A stretch of 64,000 bases of DNA from Verrucomicrobiia bacterium (GTDB taxonomy: Bacteria > Verrucomicrobiota > Verrucomicrobiia > Limisphaerales > Pedosphaeraceae). The stretch spans positions 16,712 to 80,711 of the forward strand of contig DATAUW010000037.1 of NCBI GenBank assembly GCA_036268055.1. The letters are read 5' to 3'. Positions within the stretch are counted from its first letter, which is position 1. Each line of letters begins with the position of its first letter. The notes below the pieces were generated by a model, which saw only the letters and a program-made list of their open reading frames with translations, had not been told where the DNA came from and ran no database searches. Shown in pieces: positions 9,504-19,060 of the stretch. The position numbers and the translations under genes are program-made.

Positions 9504-12500
9504 TCAATATTTCATCCGGTAAAATACCGTCGGACTGTTTGGATCAATGGTGATGGTCACTTGGTTGGTGGTAGATGAACCGTCCACGTCGAACCAGTTG
9601 GTTGTGACTCCCGTCGTCAGGCTGTTGGTCTGGGCTTGCAACGTCCAACCGGTATGATCGGCCGGCCATGCAAGCGTGAGTTGGTTGCCGGAAACCGTCG
9701 TGACGAGGTTCGTCGGAGTGGTGTTGATCGGATTGACGATGACCAGCGAGTTAGTCACGCTGCCGTAGTAATTCGTATCCACCACTGTGCCGATGACTTC
9801 ATAAGTCCCGGCGTTCGTCGGCGCATCCGATGAACCGTCGTAGGTAATGTCCACGGTCAACCCCGGAGGCACGGTTGTGGCTGTGACGCTCTTGGCCGTT
9901 CCGTCGAAGGTTTGACTCAGATTGCCCAGTGTCACTGTAGCGAATGACTTGCCGACCACGACTTGATCGAAAGTCGTTCCGACCCGCCATTCATCCACTG
10001 TCGTGGGCAAACCAGTCCGCATGCCAAGGGTCGTGATGCTGCCGATGCCGCCCAATCCCGACGACATCGTGAAGTCCGGTGCGGGAGCGCCCTGCCCGGT
10101 CATCGGATTGGAATAAAACGAGACGTTGGTCAACGCTCCGTTGGTATTGAAGTCCAGGCGCATCACATACAGGTTGGCCGCCGCGTAAGTCTGGGGCGTT
10201 GCGCTCACGCCGAGTTCTGAGCCAACCGAATTATAGCCGGTGATCGCGTCCACGGAAGGTAAGCCCGTCGTGCCACCGAATTGATGGTACGCGAACATTA
10301 AGCCATTGCCGTTGTGGTCAAGCAACTGGAAGCCGCCGCGGTTGCCGCCGAAGTCGCCGCTTTGCGAATAGAGGAAGCTCACATACACCGTTCCACTGAA
10401 GAGCGGGATTGAGAGGTTCTCATATTGATTGCCGCTCGCTACCTGAAGCGCGCTGTTGCTGGTGAAAAGATTGGGATAGCTCAATCCGTCCACGATGGTC
10501 GCGCCGTTCGTGATCATCCAGTTACCGGTGAAGCCTTCCCCGGTGGATGGCGTGCCATTGGTGAGCGAACTGTAATCGAACGGCTCGTAGGCGAGCGGTG
10601 TGCCTGGCGCTGTGCCCGCCACTTCGATGGAATCGGGACTTTCGCCGCTGTCGTTTACCGCCGACACCGTGTAGAAATAATTGGTGCCGATGGCAACGGT
10701 CGTGTCCGTGAAGGTGGTGTTAGTAACTCCAGTGCCCGCCGGCAATGTCACTTCAGTGCCACTGGTCGTGGAGCGTTTCACATTGTAACCGGTTGGCGCG
10801 CCCAGCGCGGCGGTCCAGGAGATCGTCAAGCTCGTGTAATTAGTCGTCACGGTTAATGCGGTCGGAGCTTGTGGCGCGCCAGTGGGTGTCGCCGTTGCTT
10901 CGCTGGAATTCGCGCCCTGCCCGCTCGCATTGACACCCGCTACGACATAATAGTAAGTCGTGCCGCTGATCGCCCTGGTGTCGGTATAGGAAACGGTCGG
11001 TGAAGTTACCGTGTCAATGCTCATATAACCCGAGCCACTGACAGTCGAACGCTCAATAGTATAGCTGCTCGCCCCGCTCGGCCCGCTGGATGCCGCCCAA
11101 TTCAGTGTGACCTGATTGGCTCCGGGCGTGGCGGTCAGACCAGTGGGAGCCGCCGGGGGCATCGCGGCAACGGCTTCCGGCGAGTCAGGACTTTCACCGT
11201 TCGCATTGGTGGAGGAAACGGTGTAGTAATAAATATTTCCATTCAACGCTGTGGAATCGAGGAAGGTCGTTCCAGAAGTTGTGAACATCGTCGTCTCCGA
11301 ACCGCTGCTGATCGAGCGTTTGACATTATAACCAGTCGCCCCTACACCGATGGACCAACTCAAACTGACTTGGCCGTTGCCCGGCGTTGCTGTCAGTTGC
11401 GCAGGCGCTGAAGGCGCGGCGGTCTGAGGCATGGCCGAAACTTCCGCGCTGATGGGACCAACGCCACCGGCGTTGGTCGCCTGAACCACGTAATAGTAAG
11501 TCGTGCCGCCGGCCGCCGTCGCATCGAAATCTGAATTCGTCGGAGAACTGTTTGTCTCGGTATAGACTCCAGAGGTTGTGCCGCGCAAAACGAGATACCC
11601 GCTCGCGCCACTGGTGGCGTCCCAAGTCAAACTGACTGAATTGACTCCGGCCACTGCGGCCAATCCCTGCACCTGTCCCGGCGCGGAAGCGGGCGCGGCG
11701 CTCGCTTCGTTGGAATAGAAACCCTCGCCAGCGGAGTTGGTTCCTGAAACTTCATAATAGTAAGTGACACCATTGAGGGCAGTCAGGTCGGTGTAATTCG
11801 TGGTTGTCGTGGTGTCAAAGTTCGTCTCCAAACCGCTAACGGTCGAGCGTTTCACATTGTAACCGGTGGGACTGCCGGTTGCCGGTGCGGTCCAGGTTAA
11901 AACGACTTGTCCACTGCCCGGCGTCGCGGTCAATCCAATCGGTGCCGATGGAAGCGGAACACCCACGACAGAGGCAAACGTGCTGCCGGTGCGAATCTCA
12001 TCAATGGTGATCGCCTCGCCGGAAGGACTATCCACGCCAAAGGTGTTAATGGCTCCGATGCCAGTCAGGCCCGTGACGGTAAAGTCCGCCGTCGGCACGG
12101 TAGATTGTCCCGCGGTCGGGTCCGAATAGACAGCTACATTGGTAAGCGCGCCGGAAGCGTTGTAAGTCAATCTGAACACATAGAAGTTAGGCGTGTTGTA
12201 AGTCCGAAGCGTCGCGCTCTTGGTGCTCAAGGTAGAACCCACGGTGTTGGTCGCACTAACATTCACCAGCGAAGGAAATCCCTGGGAACCACTGGCCTGC
12301 GTGTAGGCGAACATCAGTCCTTTGCCTGTGCTGTCTTCCATCAGGAAACCGCTGCGATTGCCGCCGTTGTCTCCGGCTTGCTGGAAAATCACGCTGACCC
12401 AAACCACCCCGCTCGAAGTCGTGCCGGCGAGGCGTTCGATCTGGTAACTCGCATTGTTTTGAAGCGCCTGATTGCTCGTCGGAAGATTGGCGTAAGCCAA

Positions 12501-15056
12501 GCCGCCGACAATCGTTCCCGACGCGCCGCAAACCCAGTTACCCTTAAAGCCTGTGCCGGTGCTGGGAGTTCCGTTGGTCAGCGCGCCCGTGGCGTAATTG
12601 AACGGTTCGTAAGCATTGAAGTTCAGCACGCCGGTTACATTGACCACCGCCGAAGTAGTCGTCTGCCCAATGTCATCAGACGCCACCGCAGTCAACGAGT
12701 GCGCGCCCGGCGAAGTCACGTTCCAGGTTGCGCTGTAGGGGTTCGTCGTGGAATTGGCCACCAGCGCGCCGTCCGCGTAGAACGCGACATTCGTGACGGA
12801 ATGATCGTCGGCCGCCGCCGCGCCCAATGTCACGGTCGAGCCAATCAACAACGCGCCACCCGTGGCGGGATTGGTCAGCGTAACCGTCGGCGGCAAATCC
12901 GCCGCCGTGACATTCACGATCGCGGAAGTAACCGAGTTGCCATTGCTATCCATCGCCACGGCGTCCAGCGTGTGCGCGCCTGCGGATGTGCCGCTCACCA
13001 CAAAAGTGTAAGGCGACGAAGTCTTGTTCGTTACCAGAGTTGAATCCAGGTAAAGCGCCACGTTCGTGATCGTGCCCGGCGAAACCGACGCAGTCGCTGT
13101 GACGTTGAAATTATAAATACTCACCGATTGATTGTTGGTCGGAGTCGTAATGGAAACGGAAGGAAGCGTTCCAGTGACATTCACCACGGCGGAAGTTGTG
13201 CTTTGCCCGGCATTATCGGTCGCCACCGCTGTCAGCATGTGCGCACCCGGCGTGGCGATCCACACCGCCGTGTAGGGATTGGTGATGGCATTGCCGATGG
13301 ATTGCCCATCCACGTAGAAAGAAACATTCGTAACTGCGCTATCGTCAGCCGCCGATGCTCCCAAGGTAACGGTCGAGCCACCGAGAAATAAACTGTTATT
13401 CACGGGGTTAGTGAGTGTGACCGAGGGTGGCAAGTCTGCCGCCGTCACATTCACCACGGCGGATGTTACTGAATTACCATCGCTATCAATCGCGACCGCT
13501 TGCAACTCGTGAGCCCCGGCCGATGCGCCACTCACAGTAACGGCGTAAGGCGAATTGGTCTTGCTCGCGAACAATACGGTGTCCAAATAGAAATCCACAT
13601 TCGTGATGTTGCCCGGTGACACGGCCGCATTCGCCGTGACGTTGAAATTATAAATGCTGACCGCCTGGTTGTTGGTCGGGCTGGAAATGGAAACCACCGG
13701 AAGCGTGCCGGTGATATTCACGACTGCTGAAGTTGTGCTCTGCCCGGCGCTGTCCGTCGCCACGGCGGTCAACGCGTGAGCGCCGGAAGTCGCAATCCAC
13801 GCCGCACTGAATGGACTGTTAGTCGCATTGCCCACGAGCGTGCCATCCACGTAGAAACCGACATTGGTTACCGAGTCGTCGTCAATGGCCGACGCTCCAA
13901 GTGTTACTGAGGACCCGGTGAGAAATTGATTTCCAGTGGCCGGATTGGTCAGCGTCACCGTGGGAGACAAGTCAGCCGCGGTGATGTTGATTATCGCAGA
14001 TGTGGCAGTATTTGAGCCGCTGTCCGTTGCCACTGCATACAATGTATGAGCGCCCGCCGACACGCCGCTCGCCGTGTAAGTATAAGGCGCGGATGTGAGG
14101 TTGGTGACAAGTGTGGAATCCAAGTAGAACGTGACATTGGCGATTGAGCCCGGAACCACTGCCGCATTGGCGTTGACGTTGAAATTATAAATGCTCACGG
14201 TCTGATTATTTGTGGGACTCGTGATGCTCACGTTTACCGGAACCAGTGAAACACCAACAACATCGCCAAATGTCGTGCCCACGCGAAATTCGTCCAGCGT
14301 GATTCCCATCGCCGAACCGTCCGCCAAACCGAAATTGACGAGCGACCCAAAACTCGGCAGCCCCGACGAAACCGTGAAATCTGCCGCTGGCGCCGTACCC
14401 TGTCCGGCGGTTGGATTGGAATACACCGATATACTGGAAACCACGCCAGCCGTGTAGGTGAATTGCAAAACGTAAAGATTGGTGTTCGCATAAGTCTGCA
14501 CGGTTGAACTCGTCTTGAGTTGCGTTCCCACCGTGGTCGTGCCACTCATCGCCATCAAACAAGGCTCACCCTGGGTTGAGCCGAATTGCTGGTACGAAAG
14601 CATCACGCCCACGCCGCTGCTATTCTCCAGGAACACGCCGCTGCGATTGCCGCCGTTGTCACTGTTTTGCTTGAAAAGAAAACTCACCCACACACTTCCC
14701 GAGCTGGGCGCGCCCGCGATGTGCGTGTAGAGGTTGTTCGCGCCGAGCGCCGAAATGGATTTTCCCGCCACCGGCAGACTGGGATACGCGTCGCCGAAAG
14801 AGTTAAGCGTCAGTGCGCCCCCGCTCCAGTTGCCGGTGAAACCACCGCCCACACCCGTGCTTTGGTCCGGCGTGCCCGAGGGCGCGGCAGTAGTCGTGTT
14901 GAGTTGCGAACCGGTATAGTTCATCGGGTCATAAGCGACGAGTGTCGCTTTGGCATTTGACACGAAAAAGGCCAGGCCAATGCTGCTGAGGAGAGCGACA
15001 CCGAGCCGGAGGAGCCATGTCCGGTTCACACTAAAGTTCGAGGGGATTGTTTTCAT
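9504..15056 (-). CDS. Giant secreted repeat protein: Ig-like, FN3, MBG-like and binding domains
   Basis: The 1850-aa product starts at the ATG at 15056, just before a signal peptide (RLGVALLSSIGLAFFVSNAKA); a longer frame upstream is unlikely to be translated. Its order is: a binding domain opening with AYDPMNY; six Ig-like domains forming three near-identical pairs of 180 residues; a second binding domain (AYEPFNY); five FN3 domains (most with PxxLTATPG...YNVKRSTxSG...TYYYxVSxxN); a third binding domain (AYEPFDY); an MBG-like domain (LGNLSQTFDGTAKSVTATT); and a terminal module ending VFYRMKY. No catalytic motif was found. Such chains usually act as long extracellular or surface-anchored adhesins or polymer binders. 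A palindromic site lies 129 bp upstream and a terminator follows. The structure is clear, the function unknown. Confidence 0.85.
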   Translation of the reverse strand: MKTIPSNFSVNRTWLLRLGVALLSSIGLAFFVSNAKATLVAYDPMNYTGSQLNTTTAAPSGTPDQSTGVGGGFTGNWSGGALTLNSFGDAYPSLPVAGKSISALGANNLYTHIAGAPSSGSVWVSFLFKQNSDNGGNRSGVFLENSSGVGVMLSYQQFGSTQGEPCLMAMSGTTTVGTQLKTSSTVQTYANTNLYVLQFTYTAGVVSSISVYSNPTAGQGTAPAADFTVSSGLPSFGSLVNFGLADGSAMGITLDEFRVGTTFGDVVGVSLVPVNVSITSPTNNQTVSIYNFNVNANAAVVPGSIANVTFYLDSTLVTNLTSAPYTYTASGVSAGAHTLYAVATDSGSNTATSAIINITAADLSPTVTLTNPATGNQFLTGSSVTLGASAIDDDSVTNVGFYVDGTLVGNATNSPFSAAWIATSGAHALTAVATDSAGQSTTSAVVNITGTLPVVSISSPTNNQAVSIYNFNVTANAAVSPGNITNVDFYLDTVLFASKTNSPYAVTVSGASAGAHELQAVAIDSDGNSVTSAVVNVTAADLPPSVTLTNPVNNSLFLGGSTVTLGASAADDSAVTNVSFYVDGQSIGNAITNPYTAVWIATPGAHMLTAVATDNAGQSTTSAVVNVTGTLPSVSITTPTNNQSVSIYNFNVTATASVSPGTITNVALYLDSTLVTNKTSSPYTFVVSGTSAGAHTLDAVAMDSNGNSVTSAIVNVTAADLPPTVTLTNPATGGALLIGSTVTLGAAAADDHSVTNVAFYADGALVANSTTNPYSATWNVTSPGAHSLTAVASDDIGQTTTSAVVNVTGVLNFNAYEPFNYATGALTNGTPSTGTGFKGNWVCGASGTIVGGLAYANLPTSNQALQNNASYQIERLAGTTSSGVVWVSVIFQQAGDNGGNRSGFLMEDSTGKGLMFAYTQASGSQGFPSLVNVSATNTVGSTLSTKSATLRTYNTPNFYVFRLTYNASGALTNVAVYSDPTAGQSTVPTADFTVTGLTGIGAINTFGVDSPSGEAITIDEIRTGSTFASVVGVPLPSAPIGLTATPGSGQVVLTWTAPATGSPTGYNVKRSTVSGLETNFDTTTTTNYTDLTALNGVTYYYEVSGTNSAGEGFYSNEASAAPASAPGQVQGLAAVAGVNSVSLTWDATSGASGYLVLRGTTSGVYTETNSSPTNSDFDATAAGGTTYYYVVQATNAGGVGPISAEVSAMPQTAAPSAPAQLTATPGNGQVSLSWSIGVGATGYNVKRSISSGSETTMFTTSGTTFLDSTALNGNIYYYTVSSTNANGESPDSPEAVAAMPPAAPTGLTATPGANQVTLNWAASSGPSGASSYTIERSTVSGSGYMSIDTVTSPTVSYTDTRAISGTTYYYVVAGVNASGQGANSSEATATPTGAPQAPTALTVTTNYTSLTISWTAALGAPTGYNVKRSTTSGTEVTLPAGTGVTNTTFTDTTVAIGTNYFYTVSAVNDSGESPDSIEVAGTAPGTPLAYEPFDYSSLTNGTPSTGEGFTGNWMITNGATIVDGLSYPNLFTSNSALQVASGNQYENLSIPLFSGTVYVSFLYSQSGDFGGNRGGFQLLDHNGNGLMFAYHQFGGTTGLPSVDAITGYNSVGSELGVSATPQTYAAANLYVMRLDFNTNGALTNVSFYSNPMTGQGAPAPDFTMSSGLGGIGSITTLGMRTGLPTTVDEWRVGTTFDQVVVGKSFATVTLGNLSQTFDGTAKSVTATTVPPGLTVDITYDGSSDAPTNAGTYEVIGTVVDTNYYGSVTNSLVIVNPINTTPTNLVTTVSGNQLTLAWPADHTGWTLQAQTNSLTTGVTTNWFDVDGSSTTNQVTITIDPNSPTVFYRMKY
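12640..14221 (-). repeat. Three tandem 540-bp coding repeats (Ig-like domain pairs)
   Basis: The start of an Ig-like unit recurs at 14221, 13681 and 13141, exactly 540 bp (180 codons) apart. Each unit encodes one domain of type SITxPTNNQxVSIYNFNV followed by one of type PxVTLTNPxxG. High similarity between units, with exact spacing, points to recent tandem duplication and makes the stretch prone to unit gain or loss. Confidence 0.85.
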
Positions 15057-15185
15057 GATTCCGATATGTTGGTTTGCGCTATTATTGGCGTCGTCGCAAA
15101 CGTCTGCGTTCGCGCCGTAAGACGATTCGACCGCAGGATGCAACGGGTAATTCCGCACGGTATCAAACGACGGCTGTAACTGACT

Positions 15186-15208
15186 AGCTCCCCAAATGGG
15201 TAGTAATT
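15186..15208 (-). promoter_or_regulatory. Conserved palindromic operator, copy 3 (upstream of gene starting at 15056)
   Basis: The site contains CTCCCCA-AA-TGGGTAG. Read on the minus strand it is ACTACCCATTTGGGGAGCT, identical over 19 bases to copy 1 at 538-559, which lies nearly 15 kb away. TGATAC lies about 20 bp downstream in the gene direction. It falls in the 288-bp divergent gap between the 1850-aa protein gene and the GH106-like gene and could serve either, but its orientation matches the minus-strand gene. Confidence 0.6.
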
Positions 15209-15344
15209 CCGTGAAAGAACGCGCTGTTGTCAAAGTCACACTAACGGCCGCCTTAGTAAGTCTGATTTCATGCGGCTAATAAAATTCACTCGAAAGAAGA
15301 GAAGACACGTGATGGGAAAATTCGTAACCTAATCGGGAAGAAAA

Positions 15345-18263
15345 TTGAAAAAACCGGATAAAATTTACGCCGCTTGCGTCAACGTGATCTTACTCCTGCT
15401 AACACTTACCCTGTTCTCATGCCTTCCAGCCGTCGCACAAGTGGAAACGCAACCGGCTTTGGAAGCAGGCTGGACCAATCCACCCAATGCCGCACGTCTT
15501 CGCGCGTATTGGTGGTGGCTCAACGGCAACGTGACGAAGGCAAGCATTTCCCGCGATCTGGAAGAAATGAAAGCGAAAGGCTTCGGCGGCGCGGTGATCG
15601 TTGATGCCGGTGGCGCTGAACAGGAGGGCAATGGTCGCGTGCCGCACGGCCCCGCATTTCTCACGCCGGAATGGCGCGAACTTTTTAAACACACCTTGCG
15701 CGAGGCCAATCGCCTTGGCCTGGAAATGAGCCTTAATATCCAAAGCGGTTGGAATCTCGGCGGCCCGATGGTCACTGCGGATGATGCCGCAAAAAAACTC
15801 GTCTGGTCGGAATTGCAAATCACCGGCCCCACAAATTTCACGGCTTCGCTCCCATCACCCAGGGCGCGCGAAAATTATTATCGTGATTTATTCGTCGTGG
15901 CGTATCGCCTCCAGCGCACCGGAACTGGACATGCAACGCTTCAAAATTGGCAACAGAAGGCGCTCTATAAAACGCTGGAACCTTCCTCGGCGCCAATCTC
16001 GACGCCGTTGTTCCAGGAAACTCCAATGGCTGCGGGCGAAGAAGACACGCACAGCGGCGAAGTGATTGACCTCACTGCAAAATTGAATTCCGCTGGCCAA
16101 CTGGATTGGAGCATCCCTGTTGGCACATGGCAAATCCTTCGGTTCGGCTGCACTATCGGCGAACATTCCTATGTCTCGACTTCCAGCGACGGCTGGAAAG
16201 GCTTCGCGATTGACGTCTTCGATGCCGGCGCATTCCAGCGTTATTGGGATGCGGTAGTCGAACCGCTCATCGCCGATGCCGGACCGCTCGCGGGCAGCGC
16301 CTTGAAATATTTGCACACGGATAGTTGGGAAGTGGAGGCAGTTAATTGGACGCCTACCTTGCGCGCCGAATTTCTGAAGCGCCGGGGTTACGATCTGCTG
16401 CCTTATCTGCCGACCCTCGCTGGACGGATCGTCAACGATCGCGAATTGAGCGATCGCTTTTTGGCGGATTACCGCAAGACGCTCGGCGACCTCGCGATTG
16501 ATAATCACTACCGCCTCTTTCGCGACAACGCCCACCGGCATGGTTTGGAAATTCATCCCGAGTCCGGCGGACCGCACGCGGTACCGATTGACGCCCAGCG
16601 CTGCCTCGGCTGGGACGATGTTCCCATGAGCGAATTCTGGGCGTGGTCGTGGATGCACCGCATCGGCGATGAAAACCGTTACTTCGTCAAACAACCGGCC
16701 TCGGCGGCGCACACTTACGGCCACGTCATCACGCAGGACGAAGGCTTCACCACCATCGGGCCGCATTGGCAGGAAACCATTTGGGACAATCTCAAACCGT
16801 CGTTCGACAAAGCGATCTGCGAAGGCATGAACCGACTCGTGTGGCATGCGTTCGTTTGTTCGCCCGCTGAAATGGGCGTGCCCGGCCAGCAATATTTTGC
16901 GGGGACACATTTGAATCCGAATGTCACGTGGTGGTCGAAGGCCGGACCGTTTTTGAATTACATCAACCGTTGCCAATTCATGATGCAACAAGGGCTTTTC
17001 GATGCGGACGTCTGCTATTACTACGGCGACCATGTCCCCAATTTCTCGCAATTAAAAAAATCCGATCCCGCGAAAATCCTGCCCGGTTACGATTACGATG
17101 TCATCACCGAGGAAGCCTTGTTGGAACGGATGTCGGTTCGCGATAAGCGGCTGATGCTTCCCGACGGGATGAGTTATCGCGTGCTGGTATTGCCGGATCG
17201 CGCAATCATTTCATTGCCGGTGCTGCGCAAATTGAAGGAACTCGTCGCGAATGGCGCAACTGTGATCGGCCCCAGGCCGGTTCAAGCGAGCGGCCTGCAA
17301 GGGTATCCCGAAAGCGATGCGGAGGTGGCGAAATTAGCCGCCGGTATCTGGGGTAATTGTGATGGAAAAAATGTGACTGAATTTTCGTTTGGCCAAGGGC
17401 GAATCATTTGGGGTCGGACCGCGCGGGAAGTCCTGCGGGCCGATGGCATCCAGCCTGATTTTGAATTTAGCGGAGGCGGAACAAACACCGACATTGATTA
17501 TATCCACCGCACGGCTGGAAATACGGAAATCTATTTCGTCGCCAACCGCTCGAAGCATTCAGAAAATCTGCTCTGCCAATTTCGGGTGGCCGGCAAAGTT
17601 CCGGAATATTGGAACGCGGTTTCCGGCGAACATTATTTCGTGGACGGCAGCGCTGAACCGGACGGGCGCACGAAGGTCGCATTAACGCTGGATCCTTGCG
17701 GTTCCGGGTTCGTGATTTTTCGCGGCACGAATGCGCCAGCGAATATCCAAGCCGGTGGGAATTTTTTGAAATTGTCTCCGCGCACGGAACTTGAAGGGCC
17801 GTGGACGGTAAATTTTGATCCGAAATGGGGCGGACCTGAATCGGTGGAATTTCGGCAACTGGCAAGTTGGACGGCGCGGCCCGAACCCGGCATCAAATAT
17901 TATTCGGGCACGGCCATTTACAGGAAGCGTTTCGATTTGCCGCCCGGCGGGGCAAAATCCGATTCGCAGCTTTGGCTTGATCTCGGGGAAGTCCATGAAC
18001 TGGCTGAAGTCCGATTGAATGGAAAAAATCTTGGAGTGCTTTGGACACCGCCGTTTCGCGTCAACATCAGCGACGCGGCCACGCCGCTGCGTAACGAACT
18101 CGAAATCGAAGTGGTAAACTTTTGGCCGAACCGAATCATCGGCGATCAATCTCTCCCAGCGGCGCAGCGCTTCACCCGTACGAACATTCGCAAGCTCACG
18201 GCAACGACCGCCCTGATGGAGTCCGGTCTGATCGGCCCGGTGCGGATTTTGGCGCAGCCTTGA
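15345..18263 (+). CDS. Secreted GH106-like alpha-L-rhamnosidase
   Basis: The 972-aa protein has a hydrophobic signal (CVNVILLLLTLTLFSCLPAVAQ). It then shows the opening typical of GH106 proteins: RAYWWWLNGNVTKASISRDLEEMKAKGFGGAVI, EWRELFKHTLREANRLGLEMSLNIQSGWNLGGP and, further on, the SWEVEAVNWTPTLRAEFLKRRGYDLLPYLP block. The last 150 residues form a galactose-binding-like beta sandwich (YRKRFDL...LWLDLGEVHELAEVRLNGKNLGVLWTPPF). The start is a TTG at 15345 with GGGAAG four bases upstream; the only nearby ATG (15312) is in a frame that stops at once. GH106 enzymes release terminal alpha-L-rhamnose from pectin, glycosides or surface polysaccharides. The family is clear; the substrate is inferred. 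Confidence 0.85.
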   Translation: MKKPDKIYAACVNVILLLLTLTLFSCLPAVAQVETQPALEAGWTNPPNAARLRAYWWWLNGNVTKASISRDLEEMKAKGFGGAVIVDAGGAEQEGNGRVPHGPAFLTPEWRELFKHTLREANRLGLEMSLNIQSGWNLGGPMVTADDAAKKLVWSELQITGPTNFTASLPSPRARENYYRDLFVVAYRLQRTGTGHATLQNWQQKALYKTLEPSSAPISTPLFQETPMAAGEEDTHSGEVIDLTAKLNSAGQLDWSIPVGTWQILRFGCTIGEHSYVSTSSDGWKGFAIDVFDAGAFQRYWDAVVEPLIADAGPLAGSALKYLHTDSWEVEAVNWTPTLRAEFLKRRGYDLLPYLPTLAGRIVNDRELSDRFLADYRKTLGDLAIDNHYRLFRDNAHRHGLEIHPESGGPHAVPIDAQRCLGWDDVPMSEFWAWSWMHRIGDENRYFVKQPASAAHTYGHVITQDEGFTTIGPHWQETIWDNLKPSFDKAICEGMNRLVWHAFVCSPAEMGVPGQQYFAGTHLNPNVTWWSKAGPFLNYINRCQFMMQQGLFDADVCYYYGDHVPNFSQLKKSDPAKILPGYDYDVITEEALLERMSVRDKRLMLPDGMSYRVLVLPDRAIISLPVLRKLKELVANGATVIGPRPVQASGLQGYPESDAEVAKLAAGIWGNCDGKNVTEFSFGQGRIIWGRTAREVLRADGIQPDFEFSGGGTNTDIDYIHRTAGNTEIYFVANRSKHSENLLCQFRVAGKVPEYWNAVSGEHYFVDGSAEPDGRTKVALTLDPCGSGFVIFRGTNAPANIQAGGNFLKLSPRTELEGPWTVNFDPKWGGPESVEFRQLASWTARPEPGIKYYSGTAIYRKRFDLPPGGAKSDSQLWLDLGEVHELAEVRLNGKNLGVLWTPPFRVNISDAATPLRNELEIEVVNFWPNRIIGDQSLPAAQRFTRTNIRKLTATTALMESGLIGPVRILAQP

Positions 18264-18474
18264 GTTTGTATTTCAGACTGTGGCTGGCTTTTTTTTAAGA
18301 GGTTGTTGCTGGAACATTCTTTGCGTTTTTCCGTCATATAGAGAACGAGAATCGAGAAAGAAAAGGCCAGAAATTTTTTTGAATTGAAACGAAAGTTGAC
18401 GGAACCCAAATACGTATTACGCTAGGGCCCGGTTCCTTAACGAAACACATTGTCACGAAGAGACTTTGAATCCT

Positions 18475-19029
18475 ATGAACAGATTAAAATCCATTCTTAT
18501 CGTCGCGGCACTCATCATCACCTCACTGCCCTTGATGGCGCAGCAAAAACGCGTCAGCCCGCATGAAACCATCAGCGCGGTCATTGGAGGAAATCGCGTC
18601 ATAGTTATATATGGACGCCCCTACTCAAAAAATCCCAAGAACAGCGAGATTCGCAAAATCTGGGGCACGCTTGTTCCTTATGGCCAGGTTTGGCGCACTG
18701 GCTCGGACGAAGCCACGCTGCTGATCACGCAAAAGCCAATCGTCTTCGGCGAAACTACAATTCCTGCGGGAGCTTACACCCTGTGGACGTTGCCCACGGA
18801 GGACGGGGCAAAATTGATCATCAATAAACAAATCGGCCAATGGGGTGTGGGACCAAATTCCTATGACGAAAAACAAGATGTCGCGCGAGTGGACATGAAA
18901 AAAGAATCTGTGGATGCGCCGGTGGATCAATTTACGATGGCGGTTGAAAAAAATCCCTCGGGCGGCGGAGTAATCAAGTTGACTTGGGAAAACACCCGCT
19001 TCTCAGCGCCGTTCACCGTTCAGAAATAG
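18475..19029 (+). CDS. Secreted DUF2911 family protein
   Basis: This protein of about 184 aa has a signal peptide (RLKSILIVAALIITSLPLMAQQ) and one DUF2911 domain: IVIYGRPYSKNPKNSEIRKIWGTLVPYGQVWRTGSDEATLL, then FGETTIPAGAYTLWTLPTEDG and a terminal LTWENTRFSAPF. Members are small periplasmic or secreted beta-rich proteins of unknown function, frequent in Bacteroidetes and Verrucomicrobia. The start could instead be the in-frame TTG nine bases earlier, which lies closer to the GAAGAG ribosome site. The next gene begins 31 bp downstream on the same strand, so this may be the first gene of the deacetylase/bacillithiol-type run. Confidence 0.85.
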   Translation: MNRLKSILIVAALIITSLPLMAQQKRVSPHETISAVIGGNRVIVIYGRPYSKNPKNSEIRKIWGTLVPYGQVWRTGSDEATLLITQKPIVFGETTIPAGAYTLWTLPTEDGAKLIINKQIGQWGVGPNSYDEKQDVARVDMKKESVDAPVDQFTMAVEKNPSGGGVIKLTWENTRFSAPFTVQK

Positions 19030-19060
19030 TCTAATCGCTTAGCCGCACGCGGCCGATTTT

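Noticed and set aside
11907..13043. 378-codon plus-strand open frame inside the giant repeat gene
   Set aside because: It mirrors the FN3/Ig repeats on the other strand, is Arg/His-rich and has no ribosome site or motif.
15888..17051. 387-codon minus-strand frame inside the GH106-like gene
   Set aside because: It is a shadow of a well-supported GH106 gene, without protein-like features.
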